Assembly (NCBI GenBank): GCA_013397865.1
Contig: VZTI01003649.1
Span: 1,228,206-1,292,205, forward strand
Length of the DNA: 64,000 nt
Direction: 5' to 3'
Origin: Struthidea cinerea
Taxonomy: Eukaryota > Chordata > Aves > Passeriformes > Corcoracidae
This document shows positions 1-13,100 of the stretch, in pieces. The translations under genes and the position numbers were made by a program. Under the pieces are notes generated by a model. It saw only the letters and a program-made list of their open reading frames with translations, was not told the DNA's origin and did no database searches. Positions within the stretch are counted from its first letter, which is position 1. Each line of letters begins with the position of its first letter.

Positions 1-1049
1 TGAACCCAAGTTCCTGCAGATGTTACTGAAGATTTGAAAGTCTTAAGACTGCTTTTCTGAGCACAAGTGAAGAGGGAAGATGTCTGCTCAGTTCTGCAAT
101 GTCCATATTAACATTTCTTTGAAATCATCTTTATTCTTGATTGTGTCTACTTTCCTTTTTTACTTTTTTTTAATTCCCTCCATGTATAGATTACGCTTTC
201 ACAGTAGCAAATTAAAAGACTTGTACTGAATGGATTAATCAGGCTTCAGAATACAAAAATAAATGGTAGTGCTACATAGATACAAGATGGCAATTTCATG
301 TGCTGCCATGATATCATAGTGCTTTGGGTAGAAAGGGACCTTAAAGATCATCTCATTCCAACCCCTCGGCCATGGGCAGGGATAATTTTCACTAGACCAG
401 GTTGCTCAGAGCTCCATCCAACCCAGTCCTGAACACTTCCAGGGATGGAATATCCACAACTTCTCTGAGCAACTTGCTTCAATGCCTCACCACCCTCACA
501 GTAAAGAATTTCTTTCTAATACCTAATCTAAACCTCTCCTCTTTCAGTTTGAAGCCAATCTCACCTGTCCTATCACTACATGCCCTTGTAAAAATTCCCT
601 CTCCAGGTCTCTTGTAGACACTTTTAGGCACTGGAAGTGCTAGAAGGTTTCCTTCTCAGACCCTTCTCTTCTCTAGGCCAAACAGCCCCAACTGTCTCAG
701 TCTGTCTTCACAGGAGAGGTGCTCCAGCCCTCCAAGCACCTTGGTGGTCCTCCTCTGGGCTCACTCCAACAGGTCCATGTTCTTCCAGAGCTGGATGCAG
801 CTCTGCAGGTGGGGTCTCACCAGAGCAGAGCAGAGGGGCAGAATCCCCTCCCTCGCCCTGCTGCCCACGCTGCTTTGGATGCAGCCCAGGATACAGCTGG
901 CAATATGAAGCACAGCTAATGAGGATTTGTGACCACCATGTGAAAACTAAATGAAACCAAGAGTTTGGCTTGATAGGGAATGACCTGAAAGGGAAAATGG
1001 GAGCACTCTGGGCCCAGGGACAGCAATGTGCAACATATGCAGGGGATAC
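1..1049. other. PLEKHD1: PLEKHD1 intron 10 (partial)
   Basis: This non-coding stretch lies downstream of the last visible PLEKHD1 exon on the minus strand and runs off the left edge. About 590 bp of it is a CR1 fragment. No further PLEKHD1 coding exon is recognisable, so the C-terminal third of the protein must be encoded beyond the window. Confidence 0.8.
313..905 (-). mobile_element. CR1 LINE, 3' fragment
   Basis: The plus strand reads as the reverse complement of a CR1 3' end. It begins with a TCATAG-type terminal repeat, then the hallmark AGAAAGGGACCTTAAAGATC block and a CCATGGGCAGGG block, and continues through CTTCTCTTCTCTAGGC, GAGAGGTGCTCCAGCCC, AGAGCTGGATGCAG and TGCAGCCCAGGATACAG. 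The element is therefore on the minus strand and 5'-truncated, as is usual for CR1 retrotransposition. It keeps the end of the reverse-transcriptase ORF and the 3' UTR, but many substitutions and stops make it inactive. Confidence 0.9.
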
Positions 1050-1182
1050 CTTGAGGTCTCTCTCTGCCTGCTGTTTCTCTGCAGTCAGCTCCGAGAGCGA
1101 GTTCTGCAGCGCTTGCGACTGGGAAGAGTAAAACTCCCGCTCCTCCTCCAGTGCTCGGGACCGCTCCTCGTTCTCCTTCATC
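1050..1182 (-). CDS. PLEKHD1: PLEKHD1 coding exon 10
   Basis: The acceptor is CACCAG and the donor is GTATCC. The first G completes Arg308; then residues 309-352 run from MKENEERSRALEEE to AERDLK. This is pure heptad-like coiled coil and ends in phase 0. It is the last PLEKHD1 exon visible. Confidence 0.95.
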
Positions 1183-4100
1183 CTGGTGCATGGCACAGCA
1201 AAGAAAGATGACCATTCCCACCCCAACACAGCTCGGAAAGGAGCTCAGTACTGTGATGGGGCATGCTTAACTACCTGACTGCCCAGAGCAAAGAGATGCT
1301 AACAGCAGTGCTGTGTGGTCCACTCCAGTAACACAGGCATTGCTGGAGAAAGCCAGGTGGACAGTTCTTGAATGGAACGTTCTCAGCTCCCAGATGAGGC
1401 CCAGGAGCACCAAACACTCCTTATGGACAGGCCATGAACACCTTCACATGCCCAAGTCCTGGTTTCAAAGGAGCAGGCCCAACTGGGAGCAAGTTCAGCT
1501 GCCCTGCCTCACTCTGTCTCCTTTGAAGCATTTGTAACCTGAACTCCTGCCATGGGAACCAGACAAGCTTCCAAACTTGTCTGGTGCTGGCAACCAAAAA
1601 GCAAGTCAGCAGACAGTCACGTCATTTGGCACCACTAAGGCTGAGCAGAAGTGCCCTCTTTCCCCACTTCACCTTTTCTCTGCCAGGAGTTTCTCCTGCA
1701 GAAGTTGCTGCATCTTCTCTTCAATCTGTCGCAGGCTGCAGTGCAGTCCCCAGATGGGGCTTTGCTCCTGGCTGGGGCTGGTTGGAGGTGGGATCTGGCT
1801 CTCATTTTCTTCCAGCATCTCCAGCATTTGTTGTTTTTCCAGGGAGAGCTCCTTGAAGAAAGACAGAGGCTGTGAGTATCAGACAAGTGTAACATTTCTG
1901 CTCCTGTTTCTGCCTGGTTCTTCCTTACTGAGTCCCTCTATCCTTACATCCACATGCCTCATTCAGGTTAAACACAGGAATAACAAAATTTGGGTTTCAT
2001 TTCATACCTGCTTCATGGGGAGCAAGCCTCCACCACAGCCTTCGCTACGAAGGGGTGAACCAGCAGGCTCCTTTGATGTGTTGTGCTAGTAAGGACACAG
2101 CTCAGGGACTGGAACCTTGTGCTTCCCTGGTGCATCACAGATGCAGGCAGCTTCCCTGCCTTCCCTGCTCAGCTTGCTCCTTAGTGGGAACTGGAGGAAC
2201 CCCCTCTGTGGTTCTTCTAACTGCAGGCAATAGGACACATCACACTGTTTGCCTGTGAAGTGTTGGGTGTGCAGCTAGGGCAGGACTGGTACTTCCATAG
2301 CTTTCCAGTTCTTTTTTTCATACCCGTAACTGTGGGCAAGGAGAAGAGCTCAAAGGAACAGATTTTTGGACAAACTTGCAGGATCTGACAAAACCATTAA
2401 GGTTCACATTGCAGCTTCAGAATGCCAACTGTGTGGAAATGTCACAAACAATATACATTTAGAAAAGACACTTTCCACAAATCCACCAGTAAGGAAAGAT
2501 TTTAATACCTCAAGACTCTGTTTCCTAGATTCCCATGTGGTACATTATTTCCTTGGGAATCATGCTCCCTTCTGTGAACAAAGAATGCCCCTCTGCTGCT
2601 TCAAATTCCACCAGAAGGTAGGGAGGTGCAGTTAAAAAAAAAAAGGCTCATCACAGACTTACAGTCATGTTGGCTGGAAGGGACCCTCCAGCAGGCTCTT
2701 GTCCAGCCTGCTGTTCAGAGCCAGTCTGTCAGCACAGCAGGATACGGTCAGCTGTGGCTGTCTACAGTCTGAAAACAGTCCATGATGAAGGTTCCTCAGC
2801 CTCTCCTACTGCCTGCCTGCCCATCTGGTGAAAATTCTCTCCCTAGTGTTCCACCTAAGCTTCCCAAACTGCAGCTTATTGTGGTTATTGTCCTACCACC
2901 ATATCACTTTGTACTGCTGACAAAATTTTGGTTCAGCTGTGCTCTGTGTCATTTCTCATTCTTTTCTGCAGGGGATTTTGGTGTTCATATCAGCTACCAA
3001 ATGAGCCTGTTCATCTGTACAGCACTTCAACTCTGGTATTAGCAGATGTTGGATTCATTCCATGGGACAGCATTGCTTTCAGACCAAAACGCTGTCACTC
3101 ACCTCTAGGGTGTTTTGCAAGGACTGTGTCAGGCTTCGCAACTCTTTCTTTTCTTCCTCCACTCCTTTAAGGGAGCGGGCTGTGAGCTCCAGCTCCCTAA
3201 AGAAGCAAAAAGGGTGACAGCTATTGCAGGGGAACAATATCCCCACAGACCGCGCCCAGGCCGTGCAGGCTGTGGGTCTCCTGGTGCAGGACCTGCAACC
3301 ATTGGTTGGTACAGCCAGTCCTGGAGAGCCAGGAGTTTGCCTGGAAGCATCACATCCTGCCTTGGACACACTACAGGTGTCCAGGAACTTCACTGTGCCT
3401 CCTGATCATCAAACCCACCCCAAATGTTACTGTGCTTCTCCAGCAAGGGCAGAGCCATGGTTGCAATTGAAAGAGCTCAGACAGGGCTGTCACATCTAAG
3501 CAGAGCCTATGAGAACAAAAATGGTTTGCAAAATCACACTGGCTTTTCTGGGATGTTATTTAGGGAGAAAAAAGGGGGAAAAAAAAAAGAAAGAGGGCCA
3601 TAGCAAAAAATGCCCTTTCAACACCCAGGGCAAAGCACTTGGATCCTTCTCTTTCTAAATACATTTGTTGCTCATATTTTGCACAGTTAACTTTTAAAAT
3701 GACAAAACCAGTCTCGGTGAGGCAACATCGTACACCCATTGTCATTCAGCTGATGGTGGAAATCCAGATGCAGGTGTCTGGACCCCACATGGCTGCCCAG
3801 TCAATTGAACTAATTGCCTCTCTGAAATCCTCTCTTGCACCTGTCCATTGCCATGCTACCCCAACTAATCTGGGTGTTGCTTGTGTCCCAGCCCTTTGAA
3901 ATTAAATTGCTGGAGGCCTGAGTGCAAAATGAAACTAAGCTGTATTCTGTCGGTCACACAAGCAATAGCAAATGCAGGTAAAGAGCCCACAACCATTCCT
4001 GTTTTGGTCAATGTAGCATCTCCTTCCTACATGCACAGAATAGGTGGATTTTATAGACTGTTTTGCTTCACCACCACAGTGACACTTTTGCCCGCTGTGT

Positions 4101-7100
4101 TTGTTTGTGTCCTTTTCCTGCCCTGCTGCTGTACCGTCTGATCTCCTCCTGCTCCAGCCGCAGCTCCCGCACCACCTCTTCAAAACGCTGCTTCTCTGCT
4201 TCCAGGATCTGGTTCAGACGCTCAAGTTCCTGCTCCAAAAGAGAAGACAGGAATGTGCTCTGCCAACACAGTTAGGAGAGGCTTCCCTGTTAACAATGCC
4301 TGGGACTTTTAACATGGCATTTAACCCAAGCTGCATAGAGCTACAGGGTGTCTGATTCCACCACACTTTTGTCTGGAGCAATTAGAAGGATTTGAGGTTG
4401 GCTGAGGATTTTCAGACATCCAGAAGTTCCAGCCAGGTTACCAAGCACCTGAAAATCCCAGACGTGCTCCTAGCACAGGTCAGCTCAGCCACATATAGAT
4501 GGAAGGTCCAAAACTCCCTGAGAATGCTGGACTCACCTGTATGTACCATTTTCAGGCACCCACATGTGCAGGTATAGAAAAGCCAGACAGCCCCAGAATT
4601 TCTGTGGCTGAAGTGTGGTACTTCTGCCAGCTCAGCCTTTCTTCCCACCCCCACTGGGGCAGGAAAACACAAACCATTCAGTTACAGCTTTGCACAGTTT
4701 AACCAGCCTGTCACTATCTTTGTGCTGATAAAACCATACTGAGAGAGCACCGAATACCACAAGCTGTCCTTCACGCAGTGAAACAGTCTCCTCCCCTAGT
4801 CTAGAGGAAGCAGTTGTACTGAGACCTACTGCAGATGGAGAAAGACAGGACCAGATTTCAGCAAGGGTCCCTCTCCTGGTCAGGTCCCCTTGCAGCCACA
4901 GCTGCTGTGCAGCACTCCTGCTACAGGCCCATGCCAGTCACAAAACAGCACTGGCACTGGATAAATTCATGATAAGACTCTTGCTCCATGGTGCAGGTAC
5001 ACAGTTCAAGCTGCTTTCCCAACATACTGCTCTCAAGCCTTCAGGCTCCCAAGGGGGTCAAACCACAGTTCAGTGATCTCTACATTCAGTCCTTCACAGC
5101 ACCAAGATCCTTCAAACTAACCCAGCCCCATCTGCTCTTTGTGGGCAATGGAGTTACTGTGCATGCCTTTGGAAGCACAAAGAGTTGTTCCAGGATCTTC
5201 AGACAAGGTCATTTCCCTCCCTGTGGCTGTGCAGCAGGCTACCTCACCAGAGGGGAAGGTCTCTCTGCCAAGGCAGAAGTAGCTTAGCCCTAAGCAAGTG
5301 TCCAAGCCGCTTTTGGATTTTAGCTCTCCAGAAAGAATGTAAGAAAAATATAGGCCTGAGAAGCCTAGGTCAGCATTGCCATCTTTTCCTAAGGAGAGGC
5401 AACAGTCATTTTGGATTAACTGGAGAAGAGCACGAGGCACTTTGCAAGGTTGTAACATGGTGGTCTATATCCATGCAGACTTTCCTACAGCATAATGGGA
5501 CAACCCATTTGCACAGCTGTCTTGCTGTGACTTTATGATGGTGCTCTAAAAATCAGTATACATTTGGTGTAAACATGAGGATGTGCTACTTTTATTATAT
5601 TAAGCAATTATAAGTTAGGAACAGTTTGAAAAACAATTATAAACTTGATAAAGCAACCTGGCCTAGTGGAAGATGTCTCTCCCTGCCCATGGCAGGGGGG
5701 TTGGAACAAGATGATCTTTAAGGTCCCTTCCAACCCAAACCATTCTATTCTATGGTAAATTAAGGTATAATAGTCACATCTAGGGGAGTGCTCTCTTGAT
5801 TTTTCCCTAGTGCAACATTTATTATTCTCCCCATCTCTGTTGTGTCCCAAGAACAAACCACACTGGTTTTTTGTGCTCCTTATTTCTCACAACAGTATCT
5901 CTATGCTAGAACAGAATCTGTTTACTTGCTTTCTAACTGTGGAGATGGGTCTTAATTACCACAGTCTGCTTGAATCTATCAAATTACAATTGTGTCATTC
6001 AATCCAGTCAGTATGAATTTCATTTGATCAATCTTCCTCCCTGGTCCCCCTGGAGACATAATCACAAACCCACTGTATGGAAAGTAACAGGGAAAGGGAG
6101 CAGGGATACACCTCCATGACCCATCTCATGGCACAGGTCTTACTCCTCTCTTCATCCACAGGGCCCAGAGGCTGGCCGGAGACTCTTGTGCCTTCACAAG
6201 CCTCTCTCCCTGAATATGCCTTCAAATCAACAACTCCCAACCTCCCAGCCCTGCCACATGGCAGTTGAAGGAAATTGGCTTGTGACAAACTCACCTCTTT
6301 TTGCTCCCTCTGCAGACATAGCTCTTCTGTTTCTTCCATTAGTTTATCTGTAAGCACACAAAAAATGTCCAAGCACAGAGAAAAGCATTTTATATCCTCG
6401 GGATATTTACAAACAAGAAATGCTGACGTTTTGAAGCTTGAAAATGCGGCATTCCCTATTCCTTTGTGTGTATCTGTCTGGGAGGCTCCAAAGACTGAGA
6501 TGGCACTAATGGGATGTTCTATAACTTCCCTCCTGCCAAATAACTTTATAAACTAAACAACCATATTGCTTTGTACTCCTTCTAAGGTTTCCTCTCAATG
6601 TTCTTAAAGAGCATTAATGAACCAACCTTCACCATCCTCTAGCCAAGTCAGGAAAATATTCTTATCTCTGCTTCACAGATAAGGAACAAGGCATAGAAAG
6701 GTCAAGTGAGTGCAGAGGGTCACACAACATGTAGCGGCAGTCAGTTTTCCTGAAGCTCAGTGTCCTATCCTCACCTGCCTAGCACATCATCCTCTCCTTA
6801 GCCCTCTGGGCAGCACTGCCAACTCCCTATTGTCACCTTGGGATGTCCCAGGCAAGCCCAGAAATCAATCCCTAAGTTAGCCACAAAACCGCTGCTGTAC
6901 GGAGCAGTTCCCTCAGCATCAGTTGCTCTGGTGCACTGAAGGCACACACGCCCACCAGAGGCTGTGCTCTGGCCCTCACCGTGCAGCCTGATGCACCTAT
7001 GCTGTGCTAGGAACCAAGCTCAGAGGCTCTGCCTCAGGCAGCTCCCAGCCACGCTTACAGGAACCCACACAGAAATGCTCCTCATGGGTCAAGCCTCGGG

Positions 7101-10100
7101 TTTAGCTCTCAGCTCTGCCACCCAGCTGCCACCTGAGCAGGGGCAGATTCACTGCAGCACTTTTATCTTCCTCATGTCTAGTGAGTGGGATGCTACTGGT
7201 TTCCCTGAGAACCTGACAAGGTTACTGCTGCTGGCAGGATGACTACTGCTAGCAGGAATGCAGACCTCTACCTCCTGCCCAGAGCAGGCCAGAGAAATAG
7301 TGTTACATTACCAAAGCTCTGCTGACCACCACTGCTGCCTTTCCTTCTCACTCTCTCCCTCTTCCTCCTGGCCAGAACCCAGTGCAGATGCACTGTAATT
7401 ACACAGAGGCTCTCCCACCTTCCCTCTTCTGGCCCTCCTGGGGGGCCCAAGCCCTGGACTTGATTGGCTTCTGTAAAGTCCATGTCTGCAACGAAATCTG
7501 GATCCCAGCTGGGTGGAAGGTAAATCAGTGTGGATTCAAGAAATTCCCCAGAGCAGTGTTCCTCCAGAGAACCTTGACCAGCTGCCAGCAACAGTGCCTG
7601 ACCTCAAAGCTTGACTGCAGGATGGACACAGATCATTGAAGGTAAGGCTAATGAGGCAGAAGTGATAGCACTTATATAGAAGTAGACAGTTCCTGTCAAA
7701 AGAAAGTAACCAACTGTGACAATTGACCAGCTCTGAATGTTCTTGTCATGGACCAAAGAATCCAGTGAAATATATATTTTATATTCCAAATATCTCCAGT
7801 TTGCCACAGAATGTGTATTCCTCTATTCCTCCATCACCTTTTATCATACTAAAGACCTCTTTAAGTCTTTTAAGCCCTTTAGTTTGCTCTGGTGGTTGCA
7901 AAATGATGTTTTGATGAAACTTTCCTGTTTCTAATTTTCCTCCTGTTTCTGTCCCTTCAGGTCCTCCTCTCAGCATCCTCTGTTATTCCTTTGTCAGGTG
8001 TGGAACCCCTTCTCCCTGCCTGCCTCATGAAGGAGCCCATCCATCACCTCGCATGTGTGAATGGCGCTCAGACGGACAGAGAGAGCATGCCTTGATACTT
8101 GAGTTACGATCACCTGTTACATGTGAGACCATATACTGAGATCAGCCCGGATCAGCGTGGATGCAGAAAGGCAAAAAGCTCCTCAAGATTCCTCCAGTGG
8201 CTTGATGATTAGGAGTAGATACCATGAGCTCAAGGCATCACCAACCTGAAACACCCAAATTCCTGCTATCTTGTTTAAAGAAGGTAACTCTCTAGACAAG
8301 TCACTGGGCCCACACTTCTGACCAGCAGCCCCTAGGTCAGAAGGTCTCTTAGACCTGAGGAATGCTCTTAGAGGGCATCTGGGTTAAAACAGCTACTTTC
8401 CCTTGGCTCTTGCTATAGGCAATGCGGGGAAGAGATAACTGGACCTCCCAAGGCAGTCAGAGCATCCAAGATACCAGGCCATCCAGAGGCTGGTTCCTAA
8501 ATAGGGGATTGGACTACATAACCTACTTCTCTTCATACCTAAATCATTTTACATCCATCTGGAGTAATTGTTCTGTCTTCACTGTCTACAGAGAGAGCAC
8601 TGACAAATTAGCCACTGCCATTAGATACCTCAAATAAGCCCACGTAAATGCTCCCACTTCCAATATGAGCAATGTGAGTAAACACAAAGATTAAGTAGAG
8701 TAAGACCAAAAAACCCACCAGATAGGTGAAGAAAACTCATGCATGAAAAGCTGTGACCAGCCTCAGAAGTATCAGTGCTGTCTGATTCAGGGAGACAAAG
8801 GTATGGTCTGTTTGCCTGTGAGCAGCTGAAACCAGCACATCCAAACGTCTCAGGGGTGGCAAATACTTGTACAGACGAGCTATGCAGGACTGCAGCATGT
8901 TGGCCAAAGCACGTTCCTCCTTCACACTCCACACAGATGTCCAGGTCCCACCCTAACTTTTGCATGTTTTGACTCCCTTCAGACCTGAATTTCACCTGCT
9001 GACTACTCAAAAGCTTCATCCAGTGAAAACCTGTAGCTGCTTAGCTTGACCACACTGACAACTCCAGAAAAAGCAAAATTACTATTTTGGCTTTTATGGC
9101 TTTTCAAAGTAAGAGTTTCCTACCTAAATATTCCTGTTTCTCCTTGGCCAGCTGTAGTCCTTGAGCTTCCAGGCTCTCGATCATAGCTTCTCCCAGCTGG
9201 GCATTCTTCCAGGTCCTAGGGAGAGCAGACACAAAGCAGGCAATGTAAGAGAGCTGAGGGTCCCTCAGACTAGGACAGGGGACTCAGCCTAGCAAACTAC
9301 CAAGGAATTCAAACATGCAGACTCTTATCAGTTGGGACAGCAATTCCCTAAAATTTTTCTCCACAAATGAATTAGAGAAATTTCCCTGGCATTCAGTAAT
9401 TTTTTTTTTTTTAGTACATGAGCTGTATGTCAACACCTCACAGCTATTCAAATGGTTTTTTCAGTGTTTTGGAGATTTCTACACTGAGCTTAATTTTAAG
9501 GGCTCTCCAGACCAATCCAGCACATCCACAGCCTCCAACTGCAACAGGATGTATGTGGAACCCTTTAAATGACAGATCTTAGAACCAGATTTTAGCTTTT
9601 AACTCTGATAACTTCCCACTGTCAGTGATATTGTCTTCTGCAGCCTTTCCAATATTTTGCTGTTAGATTCATTCTTCCCCTTCAGACTTCAACCATTTTT
9701 TGAATCCTTCTTATGGTCTTCTACCTTCAGTCTTTCTGGTATCCATCATCCATCCTGGAACCAATCAATCCTTCCTCCGCTAAAGCTGTAAGCCGCTAGG
9801 ACTTGATGTCTGGTCCTACACTGTGAGTCAAGTGCTTTTTCCTGGCCATGAAGAACCAGAGATAAAAGCCAGACAAGATGCTGGCAAGTAGGGAATGTTA
9901 AAGGAAGCAGGCATATTCAAAGAGCACCTTGTGTTATTGTAGGACCATTGGCCAGAGGATTTCAAGGTCTCTTAAACACTTTATGAAGCCAAGCTACAAA
10001 AAGTGCCTGTGGAGTAGATGCCCATTACTGATTGAGTTGACAGACATGATAGGCTTTAATACAGATATTAAACACCAAGGACAAGGACACACAAACCAAA

Positions 10101-13100
10101 AATAGAACCAGAAATGGAGTTTGCTGCTCACTTCTGTTCATGTTTCATTATAAAAAAATACCTACACATATAAAATGCACAACATTAAAACATACATAAA
10201 ATTGATTCCAATCTGTTTATATAGATGTGCATACAGGAACAGCAATTGTTGCCCAGAAATTCTGCCATCTTTGTTAAATCCTAAGGGATCTTATTAATAT
10301 TAAATATCTGTAAAGCTTCCTGTACTGGGCCTCTTTGTGAACCATTTAGAATTGTAACCTTTTGGAAAGTGTTAATTTGGCAATCTCTTATTTCAAGGCA
10401 ACCTGTACTTTGTCTCTTACAAAAGCCAGGTGAGTAAATTAAACACACACCACCCCAGGGACCAGGCAGCTCACAGCTCCAGCAGCCCAAGCTCTTTGCA
10501 GATAGATGTGTTTCTTGTCAGCTAATGAGGATACTTCTAAAGTAGAGAGGAAATTAAAACGCTAATTTAAAAGGTGTTGGCTTGCCCACAGGTAGACATC
10601 TTCATCTTGAGTGAGAACATGTGGGTGTGAATGTGTTTTTTCACTAACATTCCTTGTTACAGGATGAATCTGATCCCAGAGAAGCCAACAGCAAACAGGT
10701 AAAGATGGCAGTGAGAGGAATGACAGAGTTTATCATATGATTACACGGAGAGTTTCAAAACAGCTGGAGCCTTTAAGGTGTCTGTTTATAGATTCACCTT
10801 CTCAGTGATCCCTACCTTCCCCAGACTAAGAAGACATTTCCCTATCTGTTACTCAAAGGTTACTATACCCACTGCTGTGTGACTTAGAAAATGCACTCGT
10901 ATCACTGTGTAGCATTTAAGCTTTTATTCCTTCATCTGCCGGCACCAGTGCCGGTGTAACCACAGCTACAGGGAGGTACAGGCTATGACTTCAGCTGAGG
11001 GGCGAGCAATGGCTTTTTTTATTCTGTATTTCTTGACAAGTGAGTTTTCATCAGAAAAAGCTACACTGCTTAAAGTATCAGAAAGCACAGGAAGGCTCAT
11101 GGGACAAGTAGGAAGCCCCTGCCTGAAAAAAAAACCAAACTCAAAGCTTCAGAGAATCTCCATCACATATACATCTCAATCACTGTCTGTTCCAGTCCTT
11201 TTGCAGCACTGGGAATACCTTTTTAGCTTTGGCTGCATTTTACCTTTCTTGGGAGCACCCACAGCAAGTTTTTGGAGATACTTTGCACTTTATAGTCTAC
11301 AGGACATAAGTACCATGTTATTTTTTTCCCCCCACGTTGCCCACCAAGTTTACTGTCTATCAGTTCAGGGAAGGCTGCCGTGGACAGAGTGAGTGTATGT
11401 GTGCCCCTGTCCCCCACTACCAGCAGCAAAGCCTCTCTGGGTGGAAAGAGAGCCTGGCAGTCTGGGAGGCAGGGCTTTGTGCATTTCCAAAAAGCTTTCA
11501 CGATCTGGCAAGTGTGGTAAGTTCCAAGCCACAACACATTAGAAGTGTGGGGAGACCATCAGTTCCCCTTCACACCGAATAAGCTATTTCCCTATCAGGG
11601 CAGGAGGCCTGGAAAGGAGTGAAGAACCGAAAGGATCACTGAGCAGACTGTGATGGTGGAGGCAATACCAGTTGTGCAGGCACATAGACATGACCTACCC
11701 CAGATGTAAAGAGGCAGTGGACAAAATTGAAACAAAGGACAGAGGACACTTCCCAACCTGGGTTTGTTTTTCCTCTTTTGCCTATTTCCATATCTCAGTC
11801 TATGGAGTTTGTTCTGGCGTTGGGTTTTTTTGGTTTGGGTTTTTTTTTGGGGGCAACAGACAATTTNTGAGGTTGGTTGTTTGTGGGTTTTTGGTTTTTT
11901 GGGGGGGATTTTTTGGTCAGCTTTAAATAATGATGAAAACAGCAGGATGATCACAACTAAGTGCTGCGGGGCCACTGGCAGTACAATCTCCATCTAAGAA
12001 CAAAAGGATTATAACAGATTGCCTAGAATAATTCAGCTGTATTCTTTTAGCTTTTCTATTCACTGCAGATCAATTTATTGGCTCATGCTGGCATTTCTGA
12101 CTGCTGTTTAGCTCCCAACCTGACCCTGTTAAATCACACAATCTGTGCTTTTCCTCACATGCAGGCTACCATCAGCACTGACGAGACTGGCACTGGAGCT
12201 GCACCACTCTCTGATGCAGGAGCAGAAGCAGAGAGGGGAGGGAAGGTGTCTCAGGCAGATTTTCAACTAGGTGCAGGTGGTCTGCTGTATGATAGCAGCC
12301 CCTCTCTACCTTCTGTTCTAAATGCTACTGCTGGAATATTGAAGCATGGACTAGAGAAAAGGCTGGCTCTGTGACAAATGCAGCAGTGCAGGTGAGTACC
12401 CCTCCTGAGTCGTGCTGCCTTCCTCCTTCCCTCCCACACACACCTGAAAGATGAACTTGGTTCCAAATTATTGCCCTTGGCAATAGTTGAGCTTAACATT
12501 GGCGAAGGCAAGTGCAGACCTGTGCTATTCAATAAAAATCTCCAAACTGCTCAAGGGCTGACTCTGTCACTTCTCCTCTGCAGTTGCCAAGGCTGCTTGT
12601 GCCAAGTGGGTGGCAGACCTCTGCCTTGGGTCTTGTGTCCCATGGGACTCCTGCTCCCATGAAACTTCAATGGACAGCCTTGTGTTGCAGTTCATACACT
12701 ACCAGGGAGGTAACAGTTTGCCCCAGCACCAAAGCCAAGCACACTGCAGCAGCACAGAGCTTGGCTTGGGCCGAGCCACCGTAATACTGGGTTCCCCGTT
12801 TATTACAAATCAACATTTTAAGCTTCACAACATTGAAATTAACTGAGATATTGCCTTGGCATGTACACATACATGCACACACTGGCATTGCAAGTTAAAC
12901 AGCTTTTGTCCTTACAGTGACAAGAGACCACCCACGTTGTAATGCAGCCAGGAAGGACAGAGCAAAGCATTCATTGCTTTAAGCCTCATAGCTGAACAGT
13001 AGGCTCTGCCCTACAGACTCAGGAAGTTTCTGTATCTCATTTGGGAAAGTCAGATCCCTGTTTAAGTGTTATCTCTTCCTGCATCTGCTGAGATTTAGAA

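Noticed and set aside
402..954. Several plus-strand open frames near the left edge
   Set aside because: They fall on the antisense strand of a CR1 fragment and are repeat shadows.
1577..2089. 170-codon plus-strand open frame
   Set aside because: It lies antisense to PLEKHD1 exon 9 and intron 8, has no domain, and its length follows from the exon's skewed codon composition.
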